A program made the position numbers and the translations under genes. Below the pieces are notes generated by a model, which saw nothing but the letters and a program-made list of their open reading frames with translations, did no database searches and was not told where the DNA came from. Of a stretch of 64,000 nt of DNA, positions 9,107 through 17,906 are shown piece after piece (position 1 is the first letter of the stretch; each line of letters starts with the position of its first letter). Origin of the DNA: an uncultured Bacilli bacterium (GTDB lineage Bacteria; Bacillota_I; Bacilli_A; RF39; UBA660); the NCBI GenBank assembly GCA_934102215.1, contig CAKOSH010000002.1, positions 1 to 64,000 of the forward strand, in the 5' to 3' direction.

Positions 9107-10126
9107 ATGAAAAAAATTTATATTATAACAGGAGCAAATGGATTTTTAGGAAACAATATTATAAGAAGATTAGAGAAGGACAGTAATAATGAAATTAGGG
9201 CATTTGTTTTAAAAAATGATTCCATAAAATCACTAGAAAATTTAAAATGTAAGATATATTATGGTGATATAACTAAAAAAGAATCTTTGATACCTATTTT
9301 TGAAAATATTAATAATAATAAAGTTTATGTGATTCATTGTGCGGCAGTAGTGTATATAAAATCTAAATATAATCAACTTGTATATGATGTTAACGTTAAT
9401 GGCACTAAAAATATAATAGATAAAGTTTTAGAAGCAAAAGCAAAACTTATCTATATAAGTAGTGTTCATGCAATTCCAGAGAAAAGTAATAATGAATTAA
9501 TAACTGAAGTAAATAATTTTAATCCAAATGATGTTTATGGACTATATGCAAAAACAAAAGCAGAGGCAGCAATGTATGTAATGAAAGCAGTAAAAAATAG
9601 AAATTTAAATGCTTGTATTATTCATCCCTCAGGAATTATAGGCCCAAATGATTTTGGCAATAGTCATCTAACTGAATTAGTAAAAGAAGTATCAAATGGT
9701 AAACTAATTGCTTGTGTAAAAGGAGGATATGATTTCGTTGATGTTAGAGATGTAGTAGATGGTATTATTAGTGCTTGTGAAAAAGATAATAATGGTGAAT
9801 GCTATATCTTATCTAATAAATATATAACTATTAAAGAACTATCTGATTTAATTTGTGATGCGACAGGAAGAAAAAGAATTAAATTAGTATTACCAATAAG
9901 TCTTGCAAAGTTAATAGCACCTATATTTGAAATGTATTATACTTTAAAAAAGCAAACACCTCTTTTCACAAAATACTCATTATATACATTATCTTCAAAT
10001 TCAAACTTTAGTAATAAAAAAGCAAAAAAAGAATTAGGTTTTAAAAATAGAAATATGAAAAATACAATTGAAGATACTATTGACTGGCTTAATAAACAAA
10101 AAACACAATGTAGAAAGAAAGAATAA
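9107..10126 (+). CDS. Extended SDR: NAD-dependent epimerase/dehydratase
   Basis: I place the start at ATG 9107, since GGGGTG at 9095-9100 is its ribosome binding site; the upstream GTG at 9098 is part of that site. The 339-residue product has the Rossmann motif TGANGFLG near the N-terminus and the catalytic Tyr-x3-Lys pair in YGLYAKTK. This is the layout of extended short-chain dehydrogenases acting on nucleotide sugars, dihydroflavonol-like or sterol-like substrates. The substrate is not predictable. Only 2 bp separate it from copA, so the two are co-transcribed. Confidence 0.88.
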   Translation: MKKIYIITGANGFLGNNIIRRLEKDSNNEIRAFVLKNDSIKSLENLKCKIYYGDITKKESLIPIFENINNNKVYVIHCAAVVYIKSKYNQLVYDVNVNGTKNIIDKVLEAKAKLIYISSVHAIPEKSNNELITEVNNFNPNDVYGLYAKTKAEAAMYVMKAVKNRNLNACIIHPSGIIGPNDFGNSHLTELVKEVSNGKLIACVKGGYDFVDVRDVVDGIISACEKDNNGECYILSNKYITIKELSDLICDATGRKRIKLVLPISLAKLIAPIFEMYYTLKKQTPLFTKYSLYTLSSNSNFSNKKAKKELGFKNRNMKNTIEDTIDWLNKQKTQCRKKE

Positions 10127-10128
10127 AT

Positions 10129-12330
10129 ATGAAAAAAATAATTTTAAAAATAGAAGGTATGACATGTAGTGCTTGTTCTTCAAGTTTAGAAAAGTACTTA
10201 TTAAAACAAGATGGTATAGATGATGCTTTAGTTAATTTAGTTATGTCTTCTGCGAGTATAAGTTATGAAGATAATATTACGATAGATGATTTAAATAGAT
10301 TTGTAAGTGAAGCAGGATTTAAATCACTTGGTCTTTATAATGAAAACGAAGACAGAGAAAATAACAAAACAAAATATTTTGTTGTGAATGGAATACTTAC
10401 ATTATTAGTTCTATATATTTCAATGTCACACATGATACATTTACCTGTAATACCTTTTTTGCATATGATGAATCATCCAGTAAATTATTCAGTATGTCTA
10501 TTTATATTTAGTTTATATTTTATATATTTTGGTAGAGATATTATCATAAGTGGAATTAAGAATATTAAATATAAATCACCTAATATGGATACTCTTGTTA
10601 CTTTAGGAGTTGTTTCTAGTTTTATATTTAGTACATTTAATATGATAATGATATTAAAAGGAAATAATGAATATGTAGAAAATCTATATTTTGAAAGTGT
10701 ATGTATTATTTTATATTTAATTAAGTTTGGTAGATATATTGATGGTATTAGTAAAGAAAAGACTAAAGATGCTATAAAAGGACTTGTAACAATTACTCCA
10801 AATAAAGCAATATTATTTATTGATAATAAGGAAAAAGAAGTGCCCATTGATGAAGTTAAAAAGGGAGACGTGTTGATTGTTAAACCAGGAAATAGATTTG
10901 CTGTTGATGGAGTTATCGTTAAAGGTAATGCACACATAGATGAATCATTTATTAGTGGTGAATCTATTCCAGTTAAAAAAAGTATAGATGATAAAGTAGT
11001 TGCAGGTTCAATAAATTTAGATGGAGAAGTTTTATATAAAGCAGAGAATATAGGTAGAGATTCAACTATATCAGAAATAGTAAGGCGAGTAGTAGAAGCA
11101 ACTAATACGAAAGCGCCTATTGCTAGAATTGCTGATAAAGTAAGTGGAATATTTGTTCCAGTAGTTATCTTTATAGCATTATTAACCTTAATTATACATT
11201 TAATATTAGGTGCTAGCTTTAATGAATCAATAGTTTATTTTGTAACCGTTCTTGTTTGTGCATGCCCTTGTGCTTTAGGCCTTGCAACACCACTTGCGAT
11301 TGTAGTAAGTGAAGGATTATGTGCTAAAAATGGAATATTAGTTAAAAAGTCAGAAATACTTGAAAATGTAAATAAAATAGATGTAATAGTATTTGATAAA
11401 ACAGGAACATTAACTTATGGAAACTTAAAGATATCAAAAATAATAAATAAATCTAATTATAGTGATAATGATTTAATAGAAAAAGTTTCATCATTAGAAA
11501 ATAAGATGACTCATCCAATAGCAACTGCATTTAAAGATTATTCTAAGAGTAACAATTTAAAATCTTTAGATGTAGATAACTTTAAAAATATTGCAGGAAT
11601 AGGACTAAGTGGTAGTATTAATGATAAATCTTATTTAGTTGGAAACAATAAATTATTTGATAAATATAAGATAAATAATAATATGTTACATGAAGAAAAG
11701 AAGTTATCATTAGATGGTAATGGTATTGTTTATGTTATAGAAGATAAGAAAGTTATTGGTCTTATTGGAGTAAAAGATATAATTAGAGATAATGCTAAAG
11801 ATGTAATAAATAAATTAAAAAATATAGATAAAAGAATAATTATGCTTACTGGTGATAATGAAATTACAGCTGATATAATTGCTAAAAGTATAGGTATTAA
11901 AGAAGTAATAGCGAATGTATCACCTAAAGATAAATCAAATAAAATTAAAGAACTTAAAAATAAAGGTTTTAAAGTAATGATGGTAGGAGATGGAATTAAT
12001 GATGCACCTAGTTTATCACTTGCTGATATAGGTATTAGTTTAAATTCAGCCATTGATATCGCTGCTGATTCTGCTGATGTTATATTAATGAGAAATGATT
12101 TAAATTCAATATATAATTTATTTGATATAGGCAAAAAAACACTTGGTAATATAAAAGAAAATCTATTTTGGGCATTTTTCTATAATGCTTGTATGATACC
12201 AATCTCATGTGGATTATTTGAATTTATAAATATAACAATGAATCCAATGATTGCTGGACTTGCTATGACATTATCAAGTTTTACTGTTATTATAAATGCA
12301 TTAAGATTAAAAAGATGGAAGGAGAGATAA
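10129..12330 (+). CDS. copA: Cu(+)-exporting P1B-type ATPase
   Basis: This is a 733-residue copper-transporting ATPase. One N-terminal metal-binding domain carries GMTCSAC (residues 9-15). Membrane helices follow, with the ion-binding CPC motif in CACPCALG (about 377-384). The phosphorylation loop DKTGT starts near residue 423, the nucleotide-binding HP pair lies near 462, and the hinge motif GDGINDAP near 620. CPC together with the CxxC domain marks the P1B-1 (Cu/Ag) class, which pumps Cu(I) out of the cytoplasm. It is directly followed by a CopZ-type chaperone. No CsoR or CopY regulator is adjacent. Confidence 0.95.
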   Translation: MKKIILKIEGMTCSACSSSLEKYLLKQDGIDDALVNLVMSSASISYEDNITIDDLNRFVSEAGFKSLGLYNENEDRENNKTKYFVVNGILTLLVLYISMSHMIHLPVIPFLHMMNHPVNYSVCLFIFSLYFIYFGRDIIISGIKNIKYKSPNMDTLVTLGVVSSFIFSTFNMIMILKGNNEYVENLYFESVCIILYLIKFGRYIDGISKEKTKDAIKGLVTITPNKAILFIDNKEKEVPIDEVKKGDVLIVKPGNRFAVDGVIVKGNAHIDESFISGESIPVKKSIDDKVVAGSINLDGEVLYKAENIGRDSTISEIVRRVVEATNTKAPIARIADKVSGIFVPVVIFIALLTLIIHLILGASFNESIVYFVTVLVCACPCALGLATPLAIVVSEGLCAKNGILVKKSEILENVNKIDVIVFDKTGTLTYGNLKISKIINKSNYSDNDLIEKVSSLENKMTHPIATAFKDYSKSNNLKSLDVDNFKNIAGIGLSGSINDKSYLVGNNKLFDKYKINNNMLHEEKKLSLDGNGIVYVIEDKKVIGLIGVKDIIRDNAKDVINKLKNIDKRIIMLTGDNEITADIIAKSIGIKEVIANVSPKDKSNKIKELKNKGFKVMMVGDGINDAPSLSLADIGISLNSAIDIAADSADVILMRNDLNSIYNLFDIGKKTLGNIKENLFWAFFYNACMIPISCGLFEFINITMNPMIAGLAMTLSSFTVIINALRLKRWKER

Positions 12331-12333
12331 TTT

Positions 12334-12567
12334 ATGTTTAACAAAAAAATTAAAAAAGTAATTACTATTGAAGGGATGATGTGTGAACACTGTAAAGCAA
12401 AAGTTGAAAAATCATTATTAGAATTAGATAATGTTACTAAAGTAAAAGTTAGTTTAAAAGATAAAACAGCAACAATATATTCAAGTGTCAGTATTCCTGA
12501 TGAAGATATAATTGATACAATAAATAAGCTAAATTACAAAGTTACTTCTATAGGAAAAGATGAATAA
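12334..12567 (+). CDS. copZ: CopZ-like copper chaperone (HMA domain)
   Basis: This 77-residue protein is a single heavy-metal-associated domain with the binding motif GMMCEHC. AAGGAG inside the end of copA precedes it, and the gap is 3 bp, so the two genes are an operon. Proteins of this type carry Cu(I) to CopA. The His within the CxxC pair (CEHC) is typical of CopZ. Confidence 0.9.
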   Translation: MFNKKIKKVITIEGMMCEHCKAKVEKSLLELDNVTKVKVSLKDKTATIYSSVSIPDEDIIDTINKLNYKVTSIGKDE

Positions 12568-12852
12568 TGAAAAAAAGTAGAAAATAAAAGAAATTCATTT
12601 AGACAAAATGAGATAACTGGTGAAAAGATAAAGGCTAGTCTAAATGATAATGCTGATATAATAATTAATGAAAGTGATATTACAACTAAAGCAACATATA
12701 TAAGTTATGAATATGATGATGTAACGATAGATTTGCTTGCAAAAGATTCAAAAGGAAATTTAAAAGTTGTAGTAAACACTTGTCAGTCATGCGGTGGTTC
12801 TCCATATACATATTTTGTTTAAGTAGGAGATAAAATACAGTGTCAAAATTAA
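12568..12852 (+). pseudogene. Decayed DUF2318-type metal-binding protein
   Basis: The frame directly after the copZ stop has no start codon. It reads KIKASLNDNADIIINESDIT and onward to NTCQSCGGSPYTYF, then a TAA at 12820 where the family has Gln or Glu, then VGDKIQCQN and a second TAA. The pattern CQxC, then YY/YF, then a second CQN-C is the C-terminal core of DUF2318 (FtrD-like, Fe-S or metal-binding) proteins. The second cysteine pair is cut short. The gene seems to have been a third member of the copper operon and is now broken at both ends. Confidence 0.65.
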
Positions 12853-12878
12853 TAAATAATAAATTAAGGAGGAAGTTT

Positions 12879-13400
12879 ATGAATGAAACAATTAAAAATT
12901 TAATTGAAAGAAGAAGTTGTAGAAAATATAAAAGTGAACAAATAAAAGATGAAGAGTTAAATCTTATATTAAAAGCTGGAGAATATGCACCAAGCGGTAT
13001 GGGATTACAATCTCCAAAAATGGTTGTATTACAAAATAAATCAATGATAGAAAGACTATCAAAATTAAATGCTAAAATTATGAATAGAGATGTTGATCCT
13101 TTTTATGGAGCACCAACAGTAATAGTAGTTCTTGCTGATAAAACAAAAATGACATATATTGAAGATGCAAGTTTAGTTTTAGGAAATCTAATGAATGCTG
13201 CTTATAGTTTAGGTATTGGTTCTTGTTGGATACACAGAGCAAAAGAAGAATTTGAAACTGAAGAGGGAAAAAAATTACTAAAGGAATGGAACATTTCTGA
13301 TAATTATGTTGGAATAGGGCATTGTATACTAGGTTATATTGACGGAAATTTACCTGTACCTAAACCTAGAAAAGAAGATTATGTAACAATAATAAAGTAA
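12879..13400 (+). CDS. Nitroreductase family protein
   Basis: The start is ATG 12879, just after AAGGAGG; the frame is open further upstream to a GTG at 12840, but that part overlaps the DUF2318 remnant. The 173-residue product has the nitroreductase signature: IKNLIERRSCRKYKSEQI at the N-terminus and APSGMGLQSP (FMN phosphate region). A glycine-rich C-terminal half (GIGSCWIH) follows. Enzymes of this family use FMN and NAD(P)H to reduce nitro compounds, quinones or flavins. The real substrate is unknown. Confidence 0.88.
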   Translation: MNETIKNLIERRSCRKYKSEQIKDEELNLILKAGEYAPSGMGLQSPKMVVLQNKSMIERLSKLNAKIMNRDVDPFYGAPTVIVVLADKTKMTYIEDASLVLGNLMNAAYSLGIGSCWIHRAKEEFETEEGKKLLKEWNISDNYVGIGHCILGYIDGNLPVPKPRKEDYVTIIK

Positions 13401-13427
13401 ATAATAAAAATTTAAAGGAGGTAATTA

Positions 13428-13625
13428 ATAAAAAATACGAAAACTGGACTATATTTAATTATTTTAGGTAACGTATTAAACTTATCATACATATATTTTT
13501 GTGGCAATGAAACCAGTAGTTTTGGTGAATTTACTAGTGGACTATTACTTGGTCTATCTATTGGATGTAATTTAGTTGGTATTATTATAATAACGATGAA
13601 TCTACCTAAAGATAAGAAAAAATAG
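13428..13625 (+). CDS. Small two-helix membrane protein with apparent AUA start
   Basis: A frame of 65 codons follows a strong AAAGGAGG (13415-13422) with good spacing, but the codon at the start position is ATA (13428-13430). No ATG, GTG or TTG lies near. The peptide reads KNTKTGLYLIILGN..., with two hydrophobic segments (about residues 6-24 and 38-56) and a KDKKK tail. Codon use is like the neighbours and there are no internal stops. Either AUA initiates here, or an ATG was recently lost (or the assembly has an error). The function is unknown. Confidence 0.6.
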   Translation: MKNTKTGLYLIILGNVLNLSYIYFCGNETSSFGEFTSGLLLGLSIGCNLVGIIIITMNLPKDKKK

Positions 13626-13700
13626 TTATAAAAAAATAAATTTAAATTTTATGCAATAATTTTATTGTTTAAAACATTATTATAATGAGAGGAGTAAAAT

Positions 13701-14255
13701 ATGCAATATATATTGAAGTTAGATAACAATATATCATTAGATAATTATATTAAAGATATTGCTAAAGGTAATATGAGTGCTCTAGAAATGCTCTATAATA
13801 ATACAAGAACAATTGTATTTGGATATGCATTTTCTATTTTAAAAAATATTACTGAAGCAGAAGATGTAATGCAAGATGTTTATCTTAATATATATAAACA
13901 TGCAAATTTATATTCTTCTAAAAATAAGCCATTATCTTGGATTATAACCATAACTAGAAATTTATCTTTAGAAAAAATTAGAAAAAATAAAAGAATGACT
14001 TATGACAATATAGATACATTAGAACATTTACTTAAAACTAAAGATATTTCATACGATAAAGTTCTTTTAAAAACAATATTAGAAGAACTTAATGATGAAG
14101 AAAGACAAATTATAATATTAAATTCTATGTGTGGATTTACTTTTTTAGAAATTGGAAGAATGTTAAATTTAAAGTTATCAACAGTACTCTCAAAATATAA
14201 TAGAACTATTAAAAAAGTTCGTAATAAATATAAGGAGGCAATTAATGAAAAATAA
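13701..14255 (+). CDS. ECF-type RNA polymerase sigma factor
   Basis: This 184-residue sigma factor has region 2 at about residues 20-92 (AEDVMQDVYLNIYKH, then PLSWIITITRNLSLE). Region 4 is near the C-terminus (LNDEERQIIILNSMCGFTFLEIGRML). A short linker replaces region 3, as in ECF sigma factors. GAGGAG precedes the ATG. It overlaps the downstream anti-sigma gene by 11 bp, the usual coupling of a sigma factor to its inhibitor. Confidence 0.9.
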   Translation: MQYILKLDNNISLDNYIKDIAKGNMSALEMLYNNTRTIVFGYAFSILKNITEAEDVMQDVYLNIYKHANLYSSKNKPLSWIITITRNLSLEKIRKNKRMTYDNIDTLEHLLKTKDISYDKVLLKTILEELNDEERQIIILNSMCGFTFLEIGRMLNLKLSTVLSKYNRTIKKVRNKYKEAINEK

Positions 14256-15651
14256 GAATATAAAAGGTGAATTATATGATATATTTGATAATTTAATATA
14301 TTCTTCTTTTGATAATGTTGCTCACAAGGTAAAAAACAATAAAGGAGTTGTATTAAATATGAAAAAAGAAAATAATAAGAAGTTATTTTATGGTTTAGGT
14401 TTTGGTTTTGCATGTGTAATTATGTTATTTATAGGAATTATATTCTTCAAAAATAATAGCGATATAGCTGTTATTGGTATAGATGTTAATCCTAGTTTAG
14501 AACTTAGTATTAATTCTAAAAATAAAGTAGTTAGTGTTAATACTAACAATGATGATGCAATTAAAGTAATAGGTGATATGAATTTAAAAGGTACTGATGT
14601 TTTAGTCGCAATGAATGCAATATTTGGTTCAATGGTTAAAAATGGATATATTAATGATAATGAAAATTCAATATTGATTAGTTTAGTTGATGGAGAATAT
14701 AATGTTAATAAACTAGCAAATGATGTGTATAGTCATTTGCAAAACGAAAAAGTTAACTCATCTATTTTAACTCTTAATACAAATACTAATGATTATGATA
14801 ATGAACTATCAAAAAAATATAATATTTCTGTATCTAAAGTTAAATTAATTAAAAGCATTATAAATAAAAATTCATTATATAAATTTGAAGATTTATCTAA
14901 ATTAAGTACTAATGATCTTAATATATTAGCTAACAGTAGTATAAATAAAAATGAAGAAGTAAGTACTATTGGAAGTGCTAGTACATCTAAATATATAAGT
15001 ATAGATACTGTAAAAGATATAGTATTTAAGCATGCTAAAGTTGAAAATAAAAATGTTACTAATTTAGAGATAGAATATGATTATGAAAATGGTAATATGA
15101 TATATGATGTTGAATTTGATTGTAATAATATAGAATATGATTATGAAGTAGATGCTGTTAGTGGTAAGATACTTGAAAGTGAAATAGAGAATAAGAACAA
15201 AGATACTGATAATAATACTAATAACAATATTAGTAATAACACTTATTTATCAAAAAATAAGATAAAAGAAATTGCTATTAAAAAAGCTAATGTTTCAAAG
15301 TATTATGATTATGATATAGAATTTGAATTCAAAGGTGGTACTCCTATATATGAAGTAGAATTTGAAACAGAAAGTGCTGAATATGAAATTGAAATTGATG
15401 CTAAAAATGGTAATATTATAAAATATGAGGTTAAAAATAAAAAAGTAGATACTTCTAAATTAATAAGTAAAGATAAAGCTAAAAATATTGTCTTAAATGA
15501 TGCTAAAGTTTCTGAATATTATGATTATGAAATAGAACTTGACGATAATGAATATGAAATTAGTTTTGAAACTCGTGAATATGAATATAAATATAAGATA
15601 GATGCTAAAACAGGTAAAATATTAGAAAAAGATACTGATAAAAATGATTAA
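14245..15651 (+). CDS. RsgI-like transmembrane anti-sigma factor with three PepSY domains
   Basis: This 468-residue protein has a short cytoplasmic N-terminus (presumed sigma-binding), one membrane helix (about 48-68) and an extracellular part. Just outside the membrane is IDVNPSLEL, the conserved beta module of RsgI proteins. RsgI family members undergo self-cleavage at the Asn-Pro bond, here N82-P83. Three PepSY-like repeats follow at about 249-317, 332-398 and 405-465, each with a DAxxGK-type end and an acidic Tyr-rich core. AAGGAGG precedes the ATG inside the sigma gene. The PepSY repeats are the probable sensor; their ligand is unknown. Confidence 0.85.
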   Translation: MKNKNIKGELYDIFDNLIYSSFDNVAHKVKNNKGVVLNMKKENNKKLFYGLGFGFACVIMLFIGIIFFKNNSDIAVIGIDVNPSLELSINSKNKVVSVNTNNDDAIKVIGDMNLKGTDVLVAMNAIFGSMVKNGYINDNENSILISLVDGEYNVNKLANDVYSHLQNEKVNSSILTLNTNTNDYDNELSKKYNISVSKVKLIKSIINKNSLYKFEDLSKLSTNDLNILANSSINKNEEVSTIGSASTSKYISIDTVKDIVFKHAKVENKNVTNLEIEYDYENGNMIYDVEFDCNNIEYDYEVDAVSGKILESEIENKNKDTDNNTNNNISNNTYLSKNKIKEIAIKKANVSKYYDYDIEFEFKGGTPIYEVEFETESAEYEIEIDAKNGNIIKYEVKNKKVDTSKLISKDKAKNIVLNDAKVSEYYDYEIELDDNEYEISFETREYEYKYKIDAKTGKILEKDTDKND

Positions 15652-15660
15652 TTTATAGAA

Positions 15661-15703
15661 AAAACTGATATTATGAAATTACATAGTATCAGTTTTATTT
15701 TGA
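15661..15703 (+). terminator. Intrinsic terminator
   Basis: The stem AAAACTGATA/TATCAGTTTT (15661-15670 with 15687-15696) is followed by ATTTT. It ends the sigma/anti-sigma transcript. Confidence 0.75.
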
Positions 15704-15927
15704 ACAATTTTAGAAATATAATCTTTGACTTCATAATCAGTCATATTTAAAGATATTGCTAGTTCATTATATAAACATTTTTCTGTAAATTTAAAATAAA
15801 TGAAAAAGATAATACTTATTTTAAAGACAGGACTTTCAATAATCGTGTTAATGGTTTTATAAGCATTATATAATGTTATTGATAGTATTTTTGTTTCAAA
15901 CATGAAAAGTAGTAGTGTGATTGTTAA

Positions 15928-16053
15928 TCGTCGTTAACATTTGCTTTTCTAATTCAAATAATGATTATAACAGTAGGTGTTGGAGTAGGGGTAAGACCTA
16001 ATGCAATACTTTCTAAAAATTTGGGGAAAAATGATGAAAGAAAAGATCATTAA
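15928..16053 (+). pseudogene. Fragment of a MATE-family transporter
   Basis: A short open stretch contains TVGVGVGVRPNAILSKNLGK followed by NDERK and a TAA. In MATE drug/sodium antiporters an early helix ends with a G-x-G-x-G-x-N-x-L/I-x-S-K/R-x-L-G pattern, and this fragment matches it. The rest of the gene is missing on both sides and no ribosome binding site is present. I read it as a relic within about 400 bp of otherwise gene-free DNA (15704-16108). Confidence 0.45.
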
Positions 16054-16108
16054 TTATAGAATATATGAACATATAATGATATAATTATATTAGAAAGGAG
16101 TATAGGTT

Positions 16109-16663
16109 ATGGCAGAAAAGTTGAATAAGTTTTTATATTCATCTATTATAATATCAGTACTTATGTTTATTTTAGGAATGATGTTTATCATATTCCCAGA
16201 AATGTCTTTTGAAACTATTACATATATTTTATCAGTAGTCTTAATTATTAATGGTATTTATTTTATAATAGAAAAAGAATCAAGTTTTTTCTTTTCAGGA
16301 TTTTTAACACTTGGTATTATTCAAATATTAATAGGTGTTGTATTAATATTAAATCCTATATTAATGAAAACATTATTTCCAATATTTGTTGGTATAGTTA
16401 TGGTAACTAAATCTACTTTAGATTTTAGAATATCTTTATTATTAAAGAAATATGGTTATAAGAATTGGTTATCTATATTAATTTTCTCAATTATATCTAT
16501 TTTATGTGGTCTAGTAATTATAGTAAAACCTACTACTATTGGTACTATTGCTATTACTACATATTTAGGATTAATTTTATCAATATATGCTATATCTAAT
16601 ATTATTGATAGTATTATATTTATTAGAAATATTAAAGAAATAACTAAATTATTAAAGAAATAG
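16109..16663 (+). CDS. DUF308 (HdeD-like) membrane protein
   Basis: This 184-residue protein has about six hydrophobic helices arranged as repeated pairs, each with a G-x2-F/L...P-x-M/T loop, as in DUF308/HdeD proteins. AAAGGAG precedes the ATG. The family includes acid-resistance protein HdeD of E. coli, but its molecular role in Gram-positives is not known. It stands alone between the MATE relic and a terminator. The protein at 39803 has a similar but more distant helical layout. Confidence 0.8.
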   Translation: MAEKLNKFLYSSIIISVLMFILGMMFIIFPEMSFETITYILSVVLIINGIYFIIEKESSFFFSGFLTLGIIQILIGVVLILNPILMKTLFPIFVGIVMVTKSTLDFRISLLLKKYGYKNWLSILIFSIISILCGLVIIVKPTTIGTIAITTYLGLILSIYAISNIIDSIIFIRNIKEITKLLKK

Positions 16664-16671
16664 TTATAATG

Positions 16672-16695
16672 ACTGCATTAAATATGCAGTTTTTA
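16672..16695 (+). terminator. Intrinsic terminator
   Basis: The stem ACTGCAT/ATGCAGT with a TAAAT loop is followed by TTTTA. Confidence 0.85.
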
Positions 16696-16750
16696 TATGT
16701 ACTAAAATCTATTTATTTTGTATAATTATATTATCATATGGAGGGATTGT

Positions 16751-17836
16751 ATGAGGTTAATTAATGTTACTTGTCCTAAATGTAAATCTATATTAAAAGT
16801 AGATGATTCACTTAGAAGTATTACTTGTGGATATTGTAAGAATGTAGTATTGGTTTATGATGAACAGGAATTTAGGAATGCTTTTAATTATTTAAATTTT
16901 AAGAAATATGATAGTGCTTATAATACTTATTTAGATTTATCAAAAAGATATAATAGTCCTATAGTATGGCTTGGATTACTTAGGAGTTTAAGTGAAGATT
17001 TTACTAATAGAAAATATAATTCACTATATGAAGAATATTTTAATAGGTATTGTAGTATTGCGAATGATAATGAAGTTAATATCTATAAACCAATATATGA
17101 AAAATATATAAATAGTTTTAGTGACAAAGATAAAATTGTTAATAGTGGTGTTAATGGGAATATTAATACTAATGTGAATGTTAATAATAATAGTTCTATC
17201 AATAATGTTAATAATAATAATGAAAAAGATTATATTATTTTGACTATGCTTGGTGGCATTTTTGGACTTCATAAATTTGCTAAAAGAGAATATGGAAAGG
17301 GGTTTTTATATTTATTTACTTTAGGATTGTTTTTAGTTGGATGGATTTATGATTCTATTAAAGAAGTTAAAAAATTTCCTGAACGTAGAGGTAAAGCATA
17401 TACATGTTTAGGTATATTTGGAATAATTGCTGGTCTTTTATGTTTAAATTATAGTAAATTTGGTTCTTTTGTTATAATTATTGCTGGTATTGTTACAATG
17501 AATCCTATATCTAATTTAATATGGAAAAAGCCTACTAAAATGAGCTTGATTGTTAAGATAGTATTATATCTAATTGGAATTATTTTAGTAATTGTTAATA
17601 AACCTGGCTATTATGGAGAATTTAAAAGTCGTGAGATGGAAGTTATAATATCCGCAAATGAAATAAAGATTAAACAAAATGGTAGATATCAGGCATATAG
17701 ATATGAAGTTGAACAAAGAAAAGATTTCTTATTAATAGTTGTACGTGATAGTTTATATACATTTAGATATAGAGAATCTAAGAATGATTTATGTTTGTAT
17801 AGAGATAATGGTTGTGTATTCTTTTTAGAAAAATAG
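16751..17836 (+). CDS. Zinc-ribbon, TPR-like and TM2-domain membrane protein
   Basis: I place the start at ATG 16751, after GGAGGG. The 361-residue protein has four parts. Residues 1-35 form a zinc ribbon (CPKC...CGYC). Helical repeat-like pairs follow at about 40-125, then an Asn-rich linker. A TM2 domain and further helices (about 165-285; GGIFGLHKFAKREYGKG) come next, ending in a beta-rich domain of about 80 residues. The zinc ribbon plus helical module also begins the TIR protein at 56818, so the two share an N-terminal architecture. Function is unknown; a membrane-bound sensor or scaffold is a fair guess. Confidence 0.78.
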   Translation: MRLINVTCPKCKSILKVDDSLRSITCGYCKNVVLVYDEQEFRNAFNYLNFKKYDSAYNTYLDLSKRYNSPIVWLGLLRSLSEDFTNRKYNSLYEEYFNRYCSIANDNEVNIYKPIYEKYINSFSDKDKIVNSGVNGNINTNVNVNNNSSINNVNNNNEKDYIILTMLGGIFGLHKFAKREYGKGFLYLFTLGLFLVGWIYDSIKEVKKFPERRGKAYTCLGIFGIIAGLLCLNYSKFGSFVIIIAGIVTMNPISNLIWKKPTKMSLIVKIVLYLIGIILVIVNKPGYYGEFKSREMEVIISANEIKIKQNGRYQAYRYEVEQRKDFLLIVVRDSLYTFRYRESKNDLCLYRDNGCVFFLEK

Positions 17837-17847
17837 AAAAAATTGTC

Positions 17848-17899
17848 AAAAAAAGAAGTGTTTTGTAAACTTTTCGCTAATAATAATATTAGAGGGAGG
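17848..17899 (+). promoter_or_regulatory. Conserved upstream block A
   Basis: An AT-rich block starting AAAAAAGAAGTGTTTT and ending AATAATATTAGAGGGAGG nearly repeats at 36000-36048. The two copies differ at few positions over about 45 bp. Each lies directly after an upstream gene, so it may be a promoter read by a specific sigma factor. Confidence 0.45.
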
Positions 17900-17906
17900 T
17901 TAAGGT

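Noticed and set aside
10485..10937. Long minus-strand frames inside copA, cdaR, rpoB and rpoC
   Set aside because: They are shadows of strongly coding plus-strand genes and lack ribosome binding sites.
15679..15903. 74-codon minus-strand frame after the RsgI-like gene
   Set aside because: It has no ribosome binding site and its 3' end overlaps the terminator of the neighbouring gene; the composition is that of AT-rich non-coding DNA.
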